A stretch of 64,000 bases of DNA from Oleidesulfovibrio alaskensis DSM 16109 (lineage in GTDB: Bacteria > Desulfobacterota > Desulfovibrionia > Desulfovibrionales > Desulfovibrionaceae), in NCBI RefSeq assembly GCF_000482745.1, contig NZ_KI519495.1, positions 1 through 64,000 on the forward strand. Reading direction: 5' to 3'. Below, piece after piece: positions 44,609 to 53,711 of the stretch. Both the position numbers and the translations under genes were made by a program. Below the pieces are notes generated by a model. That model was not told where the DNA came from, did no database searches, and worked only from the letters and a program-made list of their open reading frames with translations. Within the stretch, counting starts at the first letter, position 1; every line of letters starts with the position of its first letter.

Positions 44609-45051
44609 CCGCTGTCCCTCCGGCACTGCCGCAGCAACACGGCGTATGCCGCCATATGATGCGGGGCGGCAAAGCTGCGCTGTAAAACACTGCCTCATTG
44701 TCCGGAAGGTTCGACGGTACGCTGCCGGAGACATCCTCCGGAAGAATATCGTAAATCAACAGGACAGATGCTGTCCGACCCAACAGGCCGTCTGCACAGT
44801 CGGCCTGTTTTTTTGCATCCGGCAGACCCCGCCTGCCCGCTCTTCCGGTTTGCGCCTCCTCCGTCGGCAGCAGTCGCAGGCCCCACCGCAGACAAATGCC
44901 GCCGCTGCAACGTGCCACCGGTCCCGGCCTGCCGGCAACCAACAGCCTTCCGCCACACTCTTTTTTGCGTATTTCTATTTAGTACCACTATCTTCATGGA
45001 CAACGGTACAGGGGCACGCTACATCATTGCCATTACGCCGGAGGATTTGCC
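44609..45051. other. Intergenic region with hairpins and a terminator
   Basis: It holds CCGGAG/CTCCGG and GGACAG/CTGTCC hairpins (about 44723-44776) and then the terminator of the mucR gene. The remainder, 44815-45051, is the promoter region of the EamA gene. No further gene is supported. Confidence 0.5.
44782..44814 (+). terminator. Terminator downstream of mucR copy 2
   Basis: A 9-bp stem (44782-44790 with 44801-44809) is followed by a T run to 44814. Confidence 0.9.
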
Positions 45052-45978
45052 ATGACCCCGTCTCAAGCCCGCATGCTGCCCGTTCTGGCGCTGCTGGTAA
45101 CCATGCTGCTGTGGAGCAGCTCGTTCATCGCCATGAAAGTGGCCGTTATGGAACTGGACCCCATGCTGGTCATGTTCGGTCGAATGACGGCGGCATCGTT
45201 GTGTTTTGCCTGCTGCTGGCGGTCTTTGCGACGGGTCACTTACCGCAAAGGCGACTGGAAACCGCTGCTGTTCATGTCGCTTTGCGAGCCCTGTGCCTAT
45301 TTTGTGTTCGAAGCATACGCGCTGCGCTACACATCGGCATCGCAGGCGGGCATGGTGGTTTCCACCATGCCGCTCTTTGTGGCTATGGCTGCCTTCATTT
45401 TTCTGCGTGAACGTCTTTCGCGTCAGGTATGGGCCGGTTTTGCCGTGGCACTGTGCGGCGTTGTATGGCTCACACTGGCCGGAGAAGCTACAGAACACGC
45501 ATCCAATCCCCTGTTGGGCAACATTCTGGAGTGTCTGGCCATGGCCAGCGCCACGGGGTATGTAGTGACGGCCAAACGTCTTTCCAGTCACTATCCTCCG
45601 CTGTTCATCACCGCGGTGCAGGCTTTCACCGGCATGGTGTTCTTCATGCCGCTGGCTTTTCGTCCCGGCACCGCCCTGCCGGAGACCATCCCCCTGCTGC
45701 CGGCCCTTGCCGTGGTATATCTCGGTGTGGCCATTTCGCTGGTGGCATACGGTTTTTACAACTACGGCGTTTCCAAGATGCCCGCGGGACAGGCTTCGGC
45801 ATTTATCAATCTCATACCGGTACTCACGCTGCTTATGGGGCAGGTATTTCTGGACGAGGTATTCACCCCCCAGCAGTATGTTGCCGCTGCGCTGGTGCTG
45901 GCCGGTGTGGTGCTCAGCCAGACAGGTTCCGCCTCGGACAGCGGACAGCAGGATACCGGACGGCAAAACACCGTTTAG
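45052..45978 (+). CDS. EamA/DMT-superfamily metabolite exporter
   Basis: This 308-residue inner-membrane protein has ten predicted TM helices in two EamA repeats. The first begins LLVTMLLWSSSFIAMKVAV and the second GNILECLAMASATGYVVTAKR. Typical end segments are GQASAFINLIPVLTLLMG and LDEVFTPQQYVAAALVLAGVVL. Members export amino acids, nucleosides or other metabolites. CGGAGG lies upstream of the ATG. The substrate is unknown and no regulator is obviously paired with it. Confidence 0.9.
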   Translation: MTPSQARMLPVLALLVTMLLWSSSFIAMKVAVMELDPMLVMFGRMTAASLCFACCWRSLRRVTYRKGDWKPLLFMSLCEPCAYFVFEAYALRYTSASQAGMVVSTMPLFVAMAAFIFLRERLSRQVWAGFAVALCGVVWLTLAGEATEHASNPLLGNILECLAMASATGYVVTAKRLSSHYPPLFITAVQAFTGMVFFMPLAFRPGTALPETIPLLPALAVVYLGVAISLVAYGFYNYGVSKMPAGQASAFINLIPVLTLLMGQVFLDEVFTPQQYVAAALVLAGVVLSQTGSASDSGQQDTGRQNTV

Positions 45979-46160
45979 TGCTTTCCGCGTTCTGTCACCG
46001 CGGGCAGTGCACCGCTGACACAGGCCGGTCACAGGCGGGCACAAAACAGCTGCGCTGTGGAAACTTTGCACGCACTGAGCCGGAAAAATGCACACCCGCG
46101 GACAAAAATGCACGCTGCTGTCCGGCATATACCGCTGCCGGCACACGCTGAGATGCTCAC

Positions 46161-46190
46161 AAAAAGGGAGAAGGCCTGAAGCCTTCTCCC
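46161..46190 (-). terminator. Terminator of the octaheme cytochrome operon
   Basis: A 10-bp perfect stem (46166-46175 with 46181-46190) is followed on the minus strand by five T residues. Confidence 0.9.
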
Positions 46191-46217
46191 TGTATTTTGC
46201 CGTCTGCACTGTACCCG

Positions 46218-47603
46218 CTATTTTTTGCCGAAAATCTCCGGCGGGCGGGTGGTGTTGCCCGTGGCGTTGGGGAAGTTCTCGTATCTGTGAGCCTTTCTGT
46301 TTTCCTTGAGCAGCAGATCCGATTCGTGCATCAGCTCGTTGAACCGGTGCTTGCACTCATAGAAACCATGCCACCATGCATAGTCCGGGGCCATCATCAT
46401 GGCGCCCATGCGCGCTCTGCGCCCTTCGTGGTGCCACAGCTCGTAGAATTCCACCTCAAGCTTTTCGTCAAAGATACGGCTGCTGTCCAGCAGGCCTTTT
46501 TCGTACAGTTCGTCCATGCGGGCTTTGGCAGGCTTGTAGTATACCTCGTTGTATTCTTCCACCGCCTTGTCAAAGTCGGCATAAAAACCGTCCACCCAGG
46601 CCTTGCCGTGGCACTGCAGGCAGATATCCTTCATCTTGTCGCGCTCCACACGCCAGTCTGTTTTGGCCGGAAACGCCTTGAATTCGCTGGGACGCACGGT
46701 AAGCGGGGCCTGTGTTTCCCACGACAGCCGTTCCGTCACATCGTGTGTGGTCATGGTGCCGCCCGCGCCGGACATATGGCACGAGGCGCAGGTGGGCGCG
46801 CGGTAGTCAACGCCGGGGGTCCATGTGCCGGGCGCGGCGTCGTAGTTGTATTCATGGCCGAAGGCCTTGTATATGTCGCCGTGCTTGGATTCAAAATAAA
46901 TTTCTATCTGCGGATGATCCGGTCCCAGATGGCACTGGCCGCAGGTTTCAGGCTTGCGGGCTTCCATTACGGAGAAGCGGTGACGGGTATGGCAGCTTGT
47001 GCATGCGCCCAGACTGCCGTCCAGATTCACACGCCCCACGCCCACGTTGGGCCATGTGGCCGGGTCCAGCTTGCCGTCCTTCACCTTCAGCACGGTGCCG
47101 TGACAGTAATAGCAACCGGTCTTGCGCTCGTTGTCGGAATTCATGCCCATGTTCAGCCACGGGTCAATTTTCCACATGATCTCTATGGTGTTGGCATGCT
47201 TGGAGCGCGCGTACTGCTCCGTTTCGTCAGGATGACAGCGCGAGCAGTCTTTGGGTGTGACCACGGCCGCCACGGGAATTCTGTATTCTTTTGTCCCGTA
47301 GGGCATGTCGCCGCGTTCGTAGTACTGGTAGTGGTCAACGCTTACATCGGCATCACGTTCATCCGCCTGATGGCAGTCCAGACAGGTGATATTGGCCGAA
47401 GCATGTCTGCTGGCCGCCCAGTCGGCAAACAGGCCGGGAGTTTCCTTTCTATGGCATTCAATACAGGCCACGGCCTGATCAGGCATGGCCCGCTCGATGC
47501 GGAACTCTTTCATTTTCGGATAATTTTTCACCGATTCCGCCGCCTGCGCCGTCGCGGGCAGCAGCATGGCGGCACACAACCATAAAAGCCACGTCCGTTT
47601 CAT
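46218..47603 (-). CDS. Octaheme c-type cytochrome, hydroxylamine-oxidoreductase-like (reductive type by context)
   Basis: This 461-residue periplasmic protein has a signal peptide (cleaved near AQA) and eight CxxCH sites: about 47-51, 74-78, 120-124, 164-168 (CYYCH), 201-205, 221-225, 272-276 and 328-332. It has no CxxCK, so it is not a standard NrfA. The count, the spacing and a C-terminal helical region without hemes fit the HAO family. Pairing with a NapC/NrfH-type tetraheme gene, as in epsilonproteobacterial haoA-haoC, suggests reduction of nitrite or hydroxylamine from the quinone pool. GGAGG before the ATG at 47603 defines the start. Confidence 0.87.
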   Translation of the reverse strand: MKRTWLLWLCAAMLLPATAQAAESVKNYPKMKEFRIERAMPDQAVACIECHRKETPGLFADWAASRHASANITCLDCHQADERDADVSVDHYQYYERGDMPYGTKEYRIPVAAVVTPKDCSRCHPDETEQYARSKHANTIEIMWKIDPWLNMGMNSDNERKTGCYYCHGTVLKVKDGKLDPATWPNVGVGRVNLDGSLGACTSCHTRHRFSVMEARKPETCGQCHLGPDHPQIEIYFESKHGDIYKAFGHEYNYDAAPGTWTPGVDYRAPTCASCHMSGAGGTMTTHDVTERLSWETQAPLTVRPSEFKAFPAKTDWRVERDKMKDICLQCHGKAWVDGFYADFDKAVEEYNEVYYKPAKARMDELYEKGLLDSSRIFDEKLEVEFYELWHHEGRRARMGAMMMAPDYAWWHGFYECKHRFNELMHESDLLLKENRKAHRYENFPNATGNTTRPPEIFGKK

Positions 47604-47702
47604 TCCTTTGCCTCCTTCACGTTGATTCACCCGACGGCACCGGACGCACCGTCACCCGACGGAACGCGCCGCACCGCACCTTTTCCGGACCGGCGGCCGT
47701 TG

Positions 47703-48269
47703 TCAGATATCCGCCAGCCCCGACGCCCGATACGGGGCGGCAAACTGCTTGTACCGGTATTGAGGCCTGTCCACATGCACAAGGTCGCGGTGGCAGTCCA
47801 CACACTTGCGTGTACGGCCCGAACGGTCGTACAGCACTGTGCGGTGAGCCATCATGGCTCCGCGGTTGTGCGGCATGTACAGGATATTGCGATGGCACTT
47901 CTGGCACTGGTCGTTGGTGAAACTGTCATAGGCGGCCTGACGGTTCTTTTCGCGGTCATACGCTTCTGAACCGTGAAGCACATGTGCCACAACGTCCTTG
48001 ATGCCGTGGTAGGTTTTGGAAAAAAAGAAGTCGACGGTCTGATGAGGGGCAGGCAGGTGACAGTCCATACAGTCCGCCACTACGCCCTGCGCATTGTTCA
48101 CATGAGTGGAAGTTTTCCACGACTGGTACGCCGGTACTATTTCGTGGCATGATGCACAGAATTCCGGCGTCGATGTGCGCACCATGGTATAGTAGGTCAT
48201 GCTGAAAACAGGAAATCCTACCAGCACGCCCAGCGAAACCAGAAATAGCGGTTTCAGAAACCTCCGCAT
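47703..48269 (-). CDS. NapC/NrfH-family membrane tetraheme cytochrome c (quinol dehydrogenase)
   Basis: This 188-residue protein is anchored by an N-terminal TM helix (residues 7-28) and has four heme sites: CASCH 38-42, CMDCH 67-71, CQKCH 122-126 and CVDCH 156-160. The length and spacing match NrfH/NapC proteins that oxidise menaquinol and feed a periplasmic reductase. The octaheme gene lies 99 bases downstream on the same strand, so this is its probable electron donor. Together they make a membrane-to-periplasm reductase module. Confidence 0.92.
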   Translation of the reverse strand: MRRFLKPLFLVSLGVLVGFPVFSMTYYTMVRTSTPEFCASCHEIVPAYQSWKTSTHVNNAQGVVADCMDCHLPAPHQTVDFFFSKTYHGIKDVVAHVLHGSEAYDREKNRQAAYDSFTNDQCQKCHRNILYMPHNRGAMMAHRTVLYDRSGRTRKCVDCHRDLVHVDRPQYRYKQFAAPYRASGLADI

Positions 48270-48380
48270 ACAGCCTCCCGTTGCCCGATCTGGTGGCCTG
48301 ATGTTACGGCGTCTTCAACACCTGCACTGATTACGCACCATCCAAACACATAATTATTGTTTTGTACAACACAGATTATA

Positions 48381-48410
48381 AAAAAAAGGATGAGCATCTG
48401 CTCATCCTTT
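48381..48410 (-). terminator. Terminator of flgE
   Basis: A 9-bp perfect stem (48388-48396 with 48399-48407) is followed on the minus strand by a T run (48387-48379). Confidence 0.92.
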
Positions 48411-48440
48411 ATATTTCAGGAAACGTTACTGAGAACCGTA

Positions 48441-49946
48441 TCAGCGCTTCAGTTCCAGTGCTTTCTGCAGCATGGTGTCTGCAGTTGTCACAACTTTACT
48501 CTGCGACTGAAATCCGCGTTGCGTGATAATCATATTAACAAACTCGCGCGATGCATCCACATTGGACATTTCAAGAGTTGATGCCGCCACGGAACCGAAA
48601 TTTTCTGTCTTTGCCGTTCCTTCCTGCGCTTCACCTGATTCTCTGGTGGCCGAAAAATGATTGCCGCCTTCACGCCGCAGGCCGAATTCGCTGGTAAAGC
48701 GGAACAGCGGAATCTGATATAAATCAACAACCTGCCCGTTGCTGAATTTGCCGCTCATAACCCCTTCGCTGTCAATGGCAAGCGACATGAGACCGCCCTG
48801 CGCGTACCCGTTTTGTGTGCGGTGCAGGTTGGAGGAAGACCCTTCGTACCCCGTGGTCACCCGCGCCTGACGGGCCGCGCCTGCAAGCCCGGGCAGCTGC
48901 GAGGCATTGCTGCCCACGGAAGCGGCGCTGCCGCCGCCTGTCCAGCCTGTGCCTGTCATGCCGAATCCCGCGGTCATTACCTGAGCCCCTCCGCCCGACC
49001 CTGCAAAGGTGGCCGTAAACGAAGGATAGCCGTCCGCGCCCATGGCTGCCGGCTGCCAGCTGGAAAGCTGCGAAGCATCCCCTGAAGGGGTATAGGCTGT
49101 CATATTGATCAGTTCGCCGTTGGCGTTGAACGTGAGCGTACCCGCCATCAGCAGCCCGGCGGCGGATGTTCCAGCCCCTGCGCCTCCGTCTTCCGAAGGC
49201 GGCATGGCCATGACATATTCCACAATGCGCTGTCCGTCGGGACCGTCCGGCGCACCATCGTAATACACCGACACCTCGTGTTTGTTTCCGGCGGCGTCGT
49301 ATACTGCTATGCTGTCGCTGTGCCCGTATGCTCCGTCGCCCAGCGGGGGTTCCGCCGTGCCGTTCCATTGCTGCAGCAGCGAAAAATACGGATCCGTGGC
49401 GCTTGCACTGCTGTCGGAGGTAACCCCGATATTGGAAATGATGGACAACGATGTCGTGGCACTGGGGGGCAGCACCATGTTACCGTTTTCCCCCGCCACC
49501 AGCTGCAAATCCTGAAGCCCGCCCGCCACACCATTTTCAATGGGTTTGGCCTGCAGACGGTAACCGCTGGGGTCCACAAGGTACCCTTCCAGATCAAAAC
49601 GGAAATTCCCGGCCCGCGTGTAATGCGTTTTGTCGCCCTGCGCCACCTGAAAGAATCCTTTCCCTGAAATGGCAAGGTCAGTCACGGTATTGCTGGGTTC
49701 AAAGCCGCCCGCAGTGTGCAGAACGCGCACCTCCGCCACAGAGGCACCCATACCCTGCTGCGACATGCCCACCGTGGGATTGTTGCCCCCGGTGGTCACA
49801 TCCAGACTCGTCAGGTCCTGATACAGCATCATGGACTGCTTGAACCCGACCGTATTGATGTTCGCCAGATTGTTACCGATCACCTGCATACCCTGACTGT
49901 GGGTTTTCATGCCGGTGGCTCCGATATACAGCGATGCAATGGTCAT
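48441..49946 (-). CDS. flgE: Flagellar hook protein
   Basis: This 501-residue extracellular structural protein polymerises into the flagellar hook and is exported by the flagellar type III system without a cleaved signal. The N-terminus has the rod/hook signature SLYIGATGMKTHSQGMQVIGNNLANINTVGFK. The C-terminus ends in the matching coiled-coil segment (ASREFVNMIITQRGFQSQSKVVTTADTML). The variable middle is rich in Gly, Ala and Ser. GGAG precedes the ATG. No other flagellar gene is adjacent, so this copy lies outside a flagellar cluster. Confidence 0.95.
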   Translation of the reverse strand: MTIASLYIGATGMKTHSQGMQVIGNNLANINTVGFKQSMMLYQDLTSLDVTTGGNNPTVGMSQQGMGASVAEVRVLHTAGGFEPSNTVTDLAISGKGFFQVAQGDKTHYTRAGNFRFDLEGYLVDPSGYRLQAKPIENGVAGGLQDLQLVAGENGNMVLPPSATTSLSIISNIGVTSDSSASATDPYFSLLQQWNGTAEPPLGDGAYGHSDSIAVYDAAGNKHEVSVYYDGAPDGPDGQRIVEYVMAMPPSEDGGAGAGTSAAGLLMAGTLTFNANGELINMTAYTPSGDASQLSSWQPAAMGADGYPSFTATFAGSGGGAQVMTAGFGMTGTGWTGGGSAASVGSNASQLPGLAGAARQARVTTGYEGSSSNLHRTQNGYAQGGLMSLAIDSEGVMSGKFSNGQVVDLYQIPLFRFTSEFGLRREGGNHFSATRESGEAQEGTAKTENFGSVAASTLEMSNVDASREFVNMIITQRGFQSQSKVVTTADTMLQKALELKR

Positions 49947-50188
49947 ACGCGGTCTCCTGCCCGTTGGTCACGCGGGGCTTGGTCACAGGGCAAAATATGC
50001 CCCGCGTTGCAGTAAGCATGGACCGTGCCAGATATGCGGCCATGCGGGGCGCTTACCTCGCTGCCGCCCGCACGGCGGTGTCCGCAAGCTGCCGCTGCCC
50101 GCCGCTGCAAATCACTGCGCCGCAACACCGCAGGAAAAAGTTGCCTGCCGGAATGTATGCTCCCGCCAGCGGCATACGCACCCCGTAC

Positions 50189-50233
50189 GCAGGCAACACG
50201 GGCGCAGGCAGCACAGACACAGGCAACACGGGC
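50189..50233. repeat. Three-copy 15-bp tandem repeat
   Basis: The units at 50189, 50204 and 50219 match GCAGGCAACACGGGC, with four changes in the middle copy and one in the last. It is non-coding and lies between flgE and the folD terminator. Confidence 0.8.
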
Positions 50234-50252
50234 GCAGCAGCCTTTACCCGCA

Positions 50253-50288
50253 GAAAATAAAACAGGCCGCACCATGTGCAGCCTGTTT
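50253..50288 (-). terminator. Terminator of folD
   Basis: The stem ACAGGC-GCAC pairs with GTGC-GCCTGT with one mismatch and is followed on the minus strand by TTTTATTTT. Confidence 0.8.
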
Positions 50289-50423
50289 GTTGTGTTACGG
50301 GCAGTTATGTATGCAGCGGCAGCCGCGCGGCCGTCCGCCATGCGCGGCGAAAGGCAGCCCCCACGGCGGTGTTCCTGCAGCCGGGGCAGAGACAACGGCG
50401 GACGGCATGCGGTTACCCCGCAG

Positions 50424-51284
50424 TTACACGCCGCAGCGTTTCTTCCACGAAGCCACGGTATTCACCAGCAGCTGCGCGATGGTCATGGGGCCTATTCCGC
50501 CCGGCACAGGCGTAATGGCAGAGGCCACCTTGCTTACAGGGCCGAAATCAACATCTCCCGCAAGGCCGTTTTCCGTCCGGTTGATGCCCACGTCCACCAC
50601 CACGGCACCGGGTTTCACCATGTCTGCGGTGACAAAGTTGGCCCTGCCGATGGCCACAAACAGAAAATCCGCTTCGCGGCACTGCTGCGCAAGGTCGGGA
50701 GTGCGCGAATGACACACAGTGACAGTGGCATTGGCAAAAGGACCCGAAGCACCCAGCATGAGCGCCAAAGGCTTGCCCACAATATTCGAGCGGCCGAGCA
50801 CAACGGCTTTTTTGCCCGCCGGCGACAGGTTGTAGCGTTCCAGCAGTGTCATCACGCCTGCCGGCGTACAGGGCCGGAAGCCGGGAAGCCCCAGCGTCAG
50901 TTTGCCCATGTTGACAGGATGAAAGCCGTCCACATCCTTGGCGGGATCGATAAGTTCAAGACAGCGCTGGCTGTCCAGTCCGGCGGGCAGAGGCAGCTGC
51001 AGCAGAATGCCGTCTATGTCTTCACGGGCGTTGAGGGCGGCAATGCGTTCCTCAAGCTCCTGCTGCGTGGTCTGTGCAGAGATGCGGAACGCTTCGGAAC
51101 GGATTCCGGCGTCGGCGCAGGCACGTTCTTTGTTGCGCACGTACACCTGCGATGCGGGGTCGTCGCCCACCAGAATAACAGCCAGCCCGGGCGCTCTTCC
51201 GGCGCGGTCTTTCAGGGCGTCCACATCCTTTTTCAATTCTTCGCGCAAAGCCGCGGCGGTGGCTTTACCGTCCAGCAGAATCAT
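50424..51284 (-). CDS. folD: Bifunctional methylenetetrahydrofolate dehydrogenase/cyclohydrolase
   Basis: The enzyme interconverts methylene-, methenyl- and formyl-THF for purine and one-carbon metabolism. The 286-residue length is standard. Signatures are YVRNKERACADAGI with the catalytic Lys, ILLQLPLPAGLD, the NADP-binding GRSNIVGKPLALML, and PVPGGIGPMTIAQLL. AAGGAG precedes the ATG. It lies downstream of eno but is separated from it by a strong terminator. Confidence 0.97.
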   Translation of the reverse strand: MILLDGKATAAALREELKKDVDALKDRAGRAPGLAVILVGDDPASQVYVRNKERACADAGIRSEAFRISAQTTQQELEERIAALNAREDIDGILLQLPLPAGLDSQRCLELIDPAKDVDGFHPVNMGKLTLGLPGFRPCTPAGVMTLLERYNLSPAGKKAVVLGRSNIVGKPLALMLGASGPFANATVTVCHSRTPDLAQQCREADFLFVAIGRANFVTADMVKPGAVVVDVGINRTENGLAGDVDFGPVSKVASAITPVPGGIGPMTIAQLLVNTVASWKKRCGV

Positions 51285-51358
51285 GGGCGTACTCCTTGCA
51301 GTGTATGCAGCACATAGTATGGTTATGCAGCCTGTCGCGCGCCGCCAGACCGGCGCAA

Positions 51359-51394
51359 CAAAAAAACCGGCCGGAGCAGACAGCTCCGGCCGGT
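51359..51394 (-). terminator. Terminator of eno
   Basis: A 12-bp perfect stem (51366-51377 with 51383-51394) is followed on the minus strand by about seven T residues. Confidence 0.93.
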
Positions 51395-51540
51395 GACAGG
51401 TCGCACGTATTCAGGGTTCGCAAAGGCGCGATGCGCCGGATATGTGAAATCCCTGTATGACATTGTTTGCATCCTCACCCGCGGGCGGGTTCCGTGGCGG
51501 CTACATACAGCCAACCGCGGCAGGATGCAAGCAACGCGGT

Positions 51541-52836
51541 TTACTCTTCGCCCAGCCCGAAATGCGAAGCCATGTAAGGGCCGAAGTAGATGCCCTCGTC
51601 ATCCAGATCTTCCTCGATGCGCAGCAGCTGGTTGTATTTGGCCAGACGGTCGCTGCGGCACAGCGAGCCGGTCTTGATCTGCCCTGCGTTCAGTGCCACG
51701 GCAAGGTCGGCGATAAAATGGTCTTCTGTTTCTCCGGAACGGTGCGAAATAACCGTGGTATAACCGGCACCCTTGGCCATTTCCACGGTGTCCAGCGTCT
51801 CGGTGAGGGTACCTATCTGGTTCAGCTTGATAAGAATGGAGTTGGCCACGCCCTCATCGATGCCCTGAGCCAGAATGTCGGGGTTGGTCACGAAAACGTC
51901 GTCACCCACAATCTGCACGCTGTCACCCATTTTGACGGTCATTTCCTGCCAGCCTTCCCAGTCACCTTCGGCCATGCCGTCTTCGATGGAAATAAGCGGG
52001 TAACGCTGGGTGAAATCCATAAGCCAGTCAATCATCTCGGAAGAGGAGAGCACTTTGTTCTCGCCCTTGAGGTGATACTTGCCGTCCTTGTAAAATTCGG
52101 AAGCCGCGGCGTCGATGGCCAGGGCCACTTCCGACCCGGGAATATAGCCTGCGGTCTCGATGGCGCGCATGATGTACCGGAAAGCCTCGTCGTGGCTTTT
52201 CAGGTTGGGAGCAAAGCCGCCTTCGTCGCCCACGCTGGTCACGTGACCGTCGGCAGCCAGCAGCGCCTTGAGGTTGTGGAAAATTTCAGCCCCCATGCGC
52301 AGCGCTTCACTGAAGGTGGGCGCTCCCACGGGCATGATCATGAATTCCTGAATATCAAGGTTGTTGGGGGCATGCTCGCCGCCGTTGATGATGTTCATCA
52401 TGGGCACGGGCAGTACTTTGGAATTGATGCCGCCGAGGTACTGATACAGGGGCATGCCGATGAAGTTGGCCGCGGCGCGGGCGGTGGCCAGCGATACGCC
52501 CAGCATGGCGTTGGCACCCAGCCGGTCCTTGTTGTCGGTACCGTCAAGGTCGATCAGCGCGTTGTCCACGGCGACCTGACGCAGAGCGTCCATGCCGACG
52601 ATGTTCTCGGCTATTTCGCCCATCACGTTGTCCACGGCTTTTTCCACGCCTTTGCCAAGGTAACGGCCCTTGTCGCCGTCACGCAGTTCCAGAGCCTCGC
52701 GGCTGCCGGTGGAAGCGCCGGAAGGCACGGCGGCGCGGCCGGAATGGCCGGATTCAAGCGAAACTTCCACTTCCACAGTGGGATTGCCGCGGGAATCGAG
52801 GATTTCTCTGGCCCAGACGGAAACGATGGTGCTCAT
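51541..52836 (-). CDS. eno: Enolase
   Basis: The glycolytic enzyme interconverts 2-phosphoglycerate and phosphoenolpyruvate. The 431-residue protein has the usual layout: VWAREILDSRGNPTVEVEV at the N-terminus, SGASTGSREALELRDGD, the metal ligands in ISIEDGMAEGDW and IVGDDVFVTN, and the signature ILIKLNQIGTLTETL with the catalytic Lys. SHRSGETED completes the active site. AAGGAGAACAGC precedes the ATG. coaX lies 76 bases upstream on the same strand. Confidence 0.98.
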   Translation of the reverse strand: MSTIVSVWAREILDSRGNPTVEVEVSLESGHSGRAAVPSGASTGSREALELRDGDKGRYLGKGVEKAVDNVMGEIAENIVGMDALRQVAVDNALIDLDGTDNKDRLGANAMLGVSLATARAAANFIGMPLYQYLGGINSKVLPVPMMNIINGGEHAPNNLDIQEFMIMPVGAPTFSEALRMGAEIFHNLKALLAADGHVTSVGDEGGFAPNLKSHDEAFRYIMRAIETAGYIPGSEVALAIDAAASEFYKDGKYHLKGENKVLSSSEMIDWLMDFTQRYPLISIEDGMAEGDWEGWQEMTVKMGDSVQIVGDDVFVTNPDILAQGIDEGVANSILIKLNQIGTLTETLDTVEMAKGAGYTTVISHRSGETEDHFIADLAVALNAGQIKTGSLCRSDRLAKYNQLLRIEEDLDDEGIYFGPYMASHFGLGEE

Positions 52837-52912
52837 ACTGCTGTTCTCCTTGAGCTTGGCGGAGCGTCAATACTGCTCCGCTACGCCTGTTGGGGCGGTT
52901 GCGGCAAAGGCA

Positions 52913-53710
52913 TCAGCCCTTTATTCCGCTTTCCATGTAGAGAATTCTCAGGCCTTCCAGCAAAAGGTCGGGCCTGACATGATCGAAACAATTACTTACG
53001 CGGGCGATGGCAGAGGCAAAACCGCCCGTGGCCACCACCTGCATGGGCGCCTCAAGCACGGCGGAAAGTCTGTGACACAGACCTTCGGTCATGGAGGCAA
53101 ACCCGAAAACAAACCCGTGGTTGAGGCTCATGCTGGTGCTGCGTCCCACCACCGGCAAATCTTCGCGCACATCAAGACTGATGCGGGGCAGGCGTGCGGT
53201 GCCCGCTGCCAGTGCTCCTGCCGCGGAGTGCACTCCGGGGCATATCAGCCCCCCAAGATACGCTTCGCCCTGCACACAGTCAAACGTCGTTGCCGTGCCG
53301 TAATCAACCGAAACAATGGACCGCGGCGCAGGCCACAGCCGCCGTGCGGCAAAGGCTGCCACCAGCCGGTCCGCTCCCACTTCCTGCGGGCGCTCGTAGC
53401 GGTTTTCCAGCGGAATGGCTATGTCCTCCGGCGCCAGCAGCAGCCGGCGGTCAAAGTAGCGCCCGCAGGCCTGCCGCATGAGCGGATTGAAACTGGGAAC
53501 CACGGAACTGGCCACACAGGCTGTCACGTCGCCGGGGGCAAATCCCGCATGGCGCACCACATCCGCCAGACGCAGGCCGAGCGAATCGCCTGTCTGATGC
53601 GTGTCTGTGGGCAGCACATACGAGGCAACCACGCCGTCATGGTCTGCAATGCCTATTTTAACATTGGTATTGCCTATATCAAACAGAAGAAAAACTGAGG
53701 GCATATGCAA
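52913..53710 (-). CDS. coaX: Type III pantothenate kinase
   Basis: The enzyme phosphorylates pantothenate, the first step of coenzyme A synthesis, and is active with high ATP requirement. The 265-residue ASKHA-fold protein has the phosphate-binding FDIGNTNVKIG, the catalytic Asp region EVGADRLVAAFAA, and YGTATTFDCV with GGLICPGVH. The start could be 53710 or an ATG two codons later. It begins one base after the stop of the SRPBCC gene, so the two are cotranscribed. Confidence 0.95.
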   Translation of the reverse strand: MHMPSVFLLFDIGNTNVKIGIADHDGVVASYVLPTDTHQTGDSLGLRLADVVRHAGFAPGDVTACVASSVVPSFNPLMRQACGRYFDRRLLLAPEDIAIPLENRYERPQEVGADRLVAAFAARRLWPAPRSIVSVDYGTATTFDCVQGEAYLGGLICPGVHSAAGALAAGTARLPRISLDVREDLPVVGRSTSMSLNHGFVFGFASMTEGLCHRLSAVLEAPMQVVATGGFASAIARVSNCFDHVRPDLLLEGLRILYMESGIKG

Positions 53711-53711
53711 G

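Larger units (their letters stand above)
49947..50423. other. Intergenic region with a short tandem repeat
   Basis: This 477-bp stretch between flgE and folD contains three 15-bp repeats (50189-50233) and the folD terminator. It should also hold the flgE promoter; no clear sigma-28 or sigma-54 element was found. Confidence 0.5.

Noticed and set aside
46218..47603. NrfA nitrite reductase call
   Set aside because: There is no CxxCK site and there are eight CxxCH sites instead of five heme sites, so the HAO-like octaheme family fits better.
51457..52977. 506-codon open frame antisense to eno
   Set aside because: Enolase on the minus strand is unambiguous, so this frame is a shadow.
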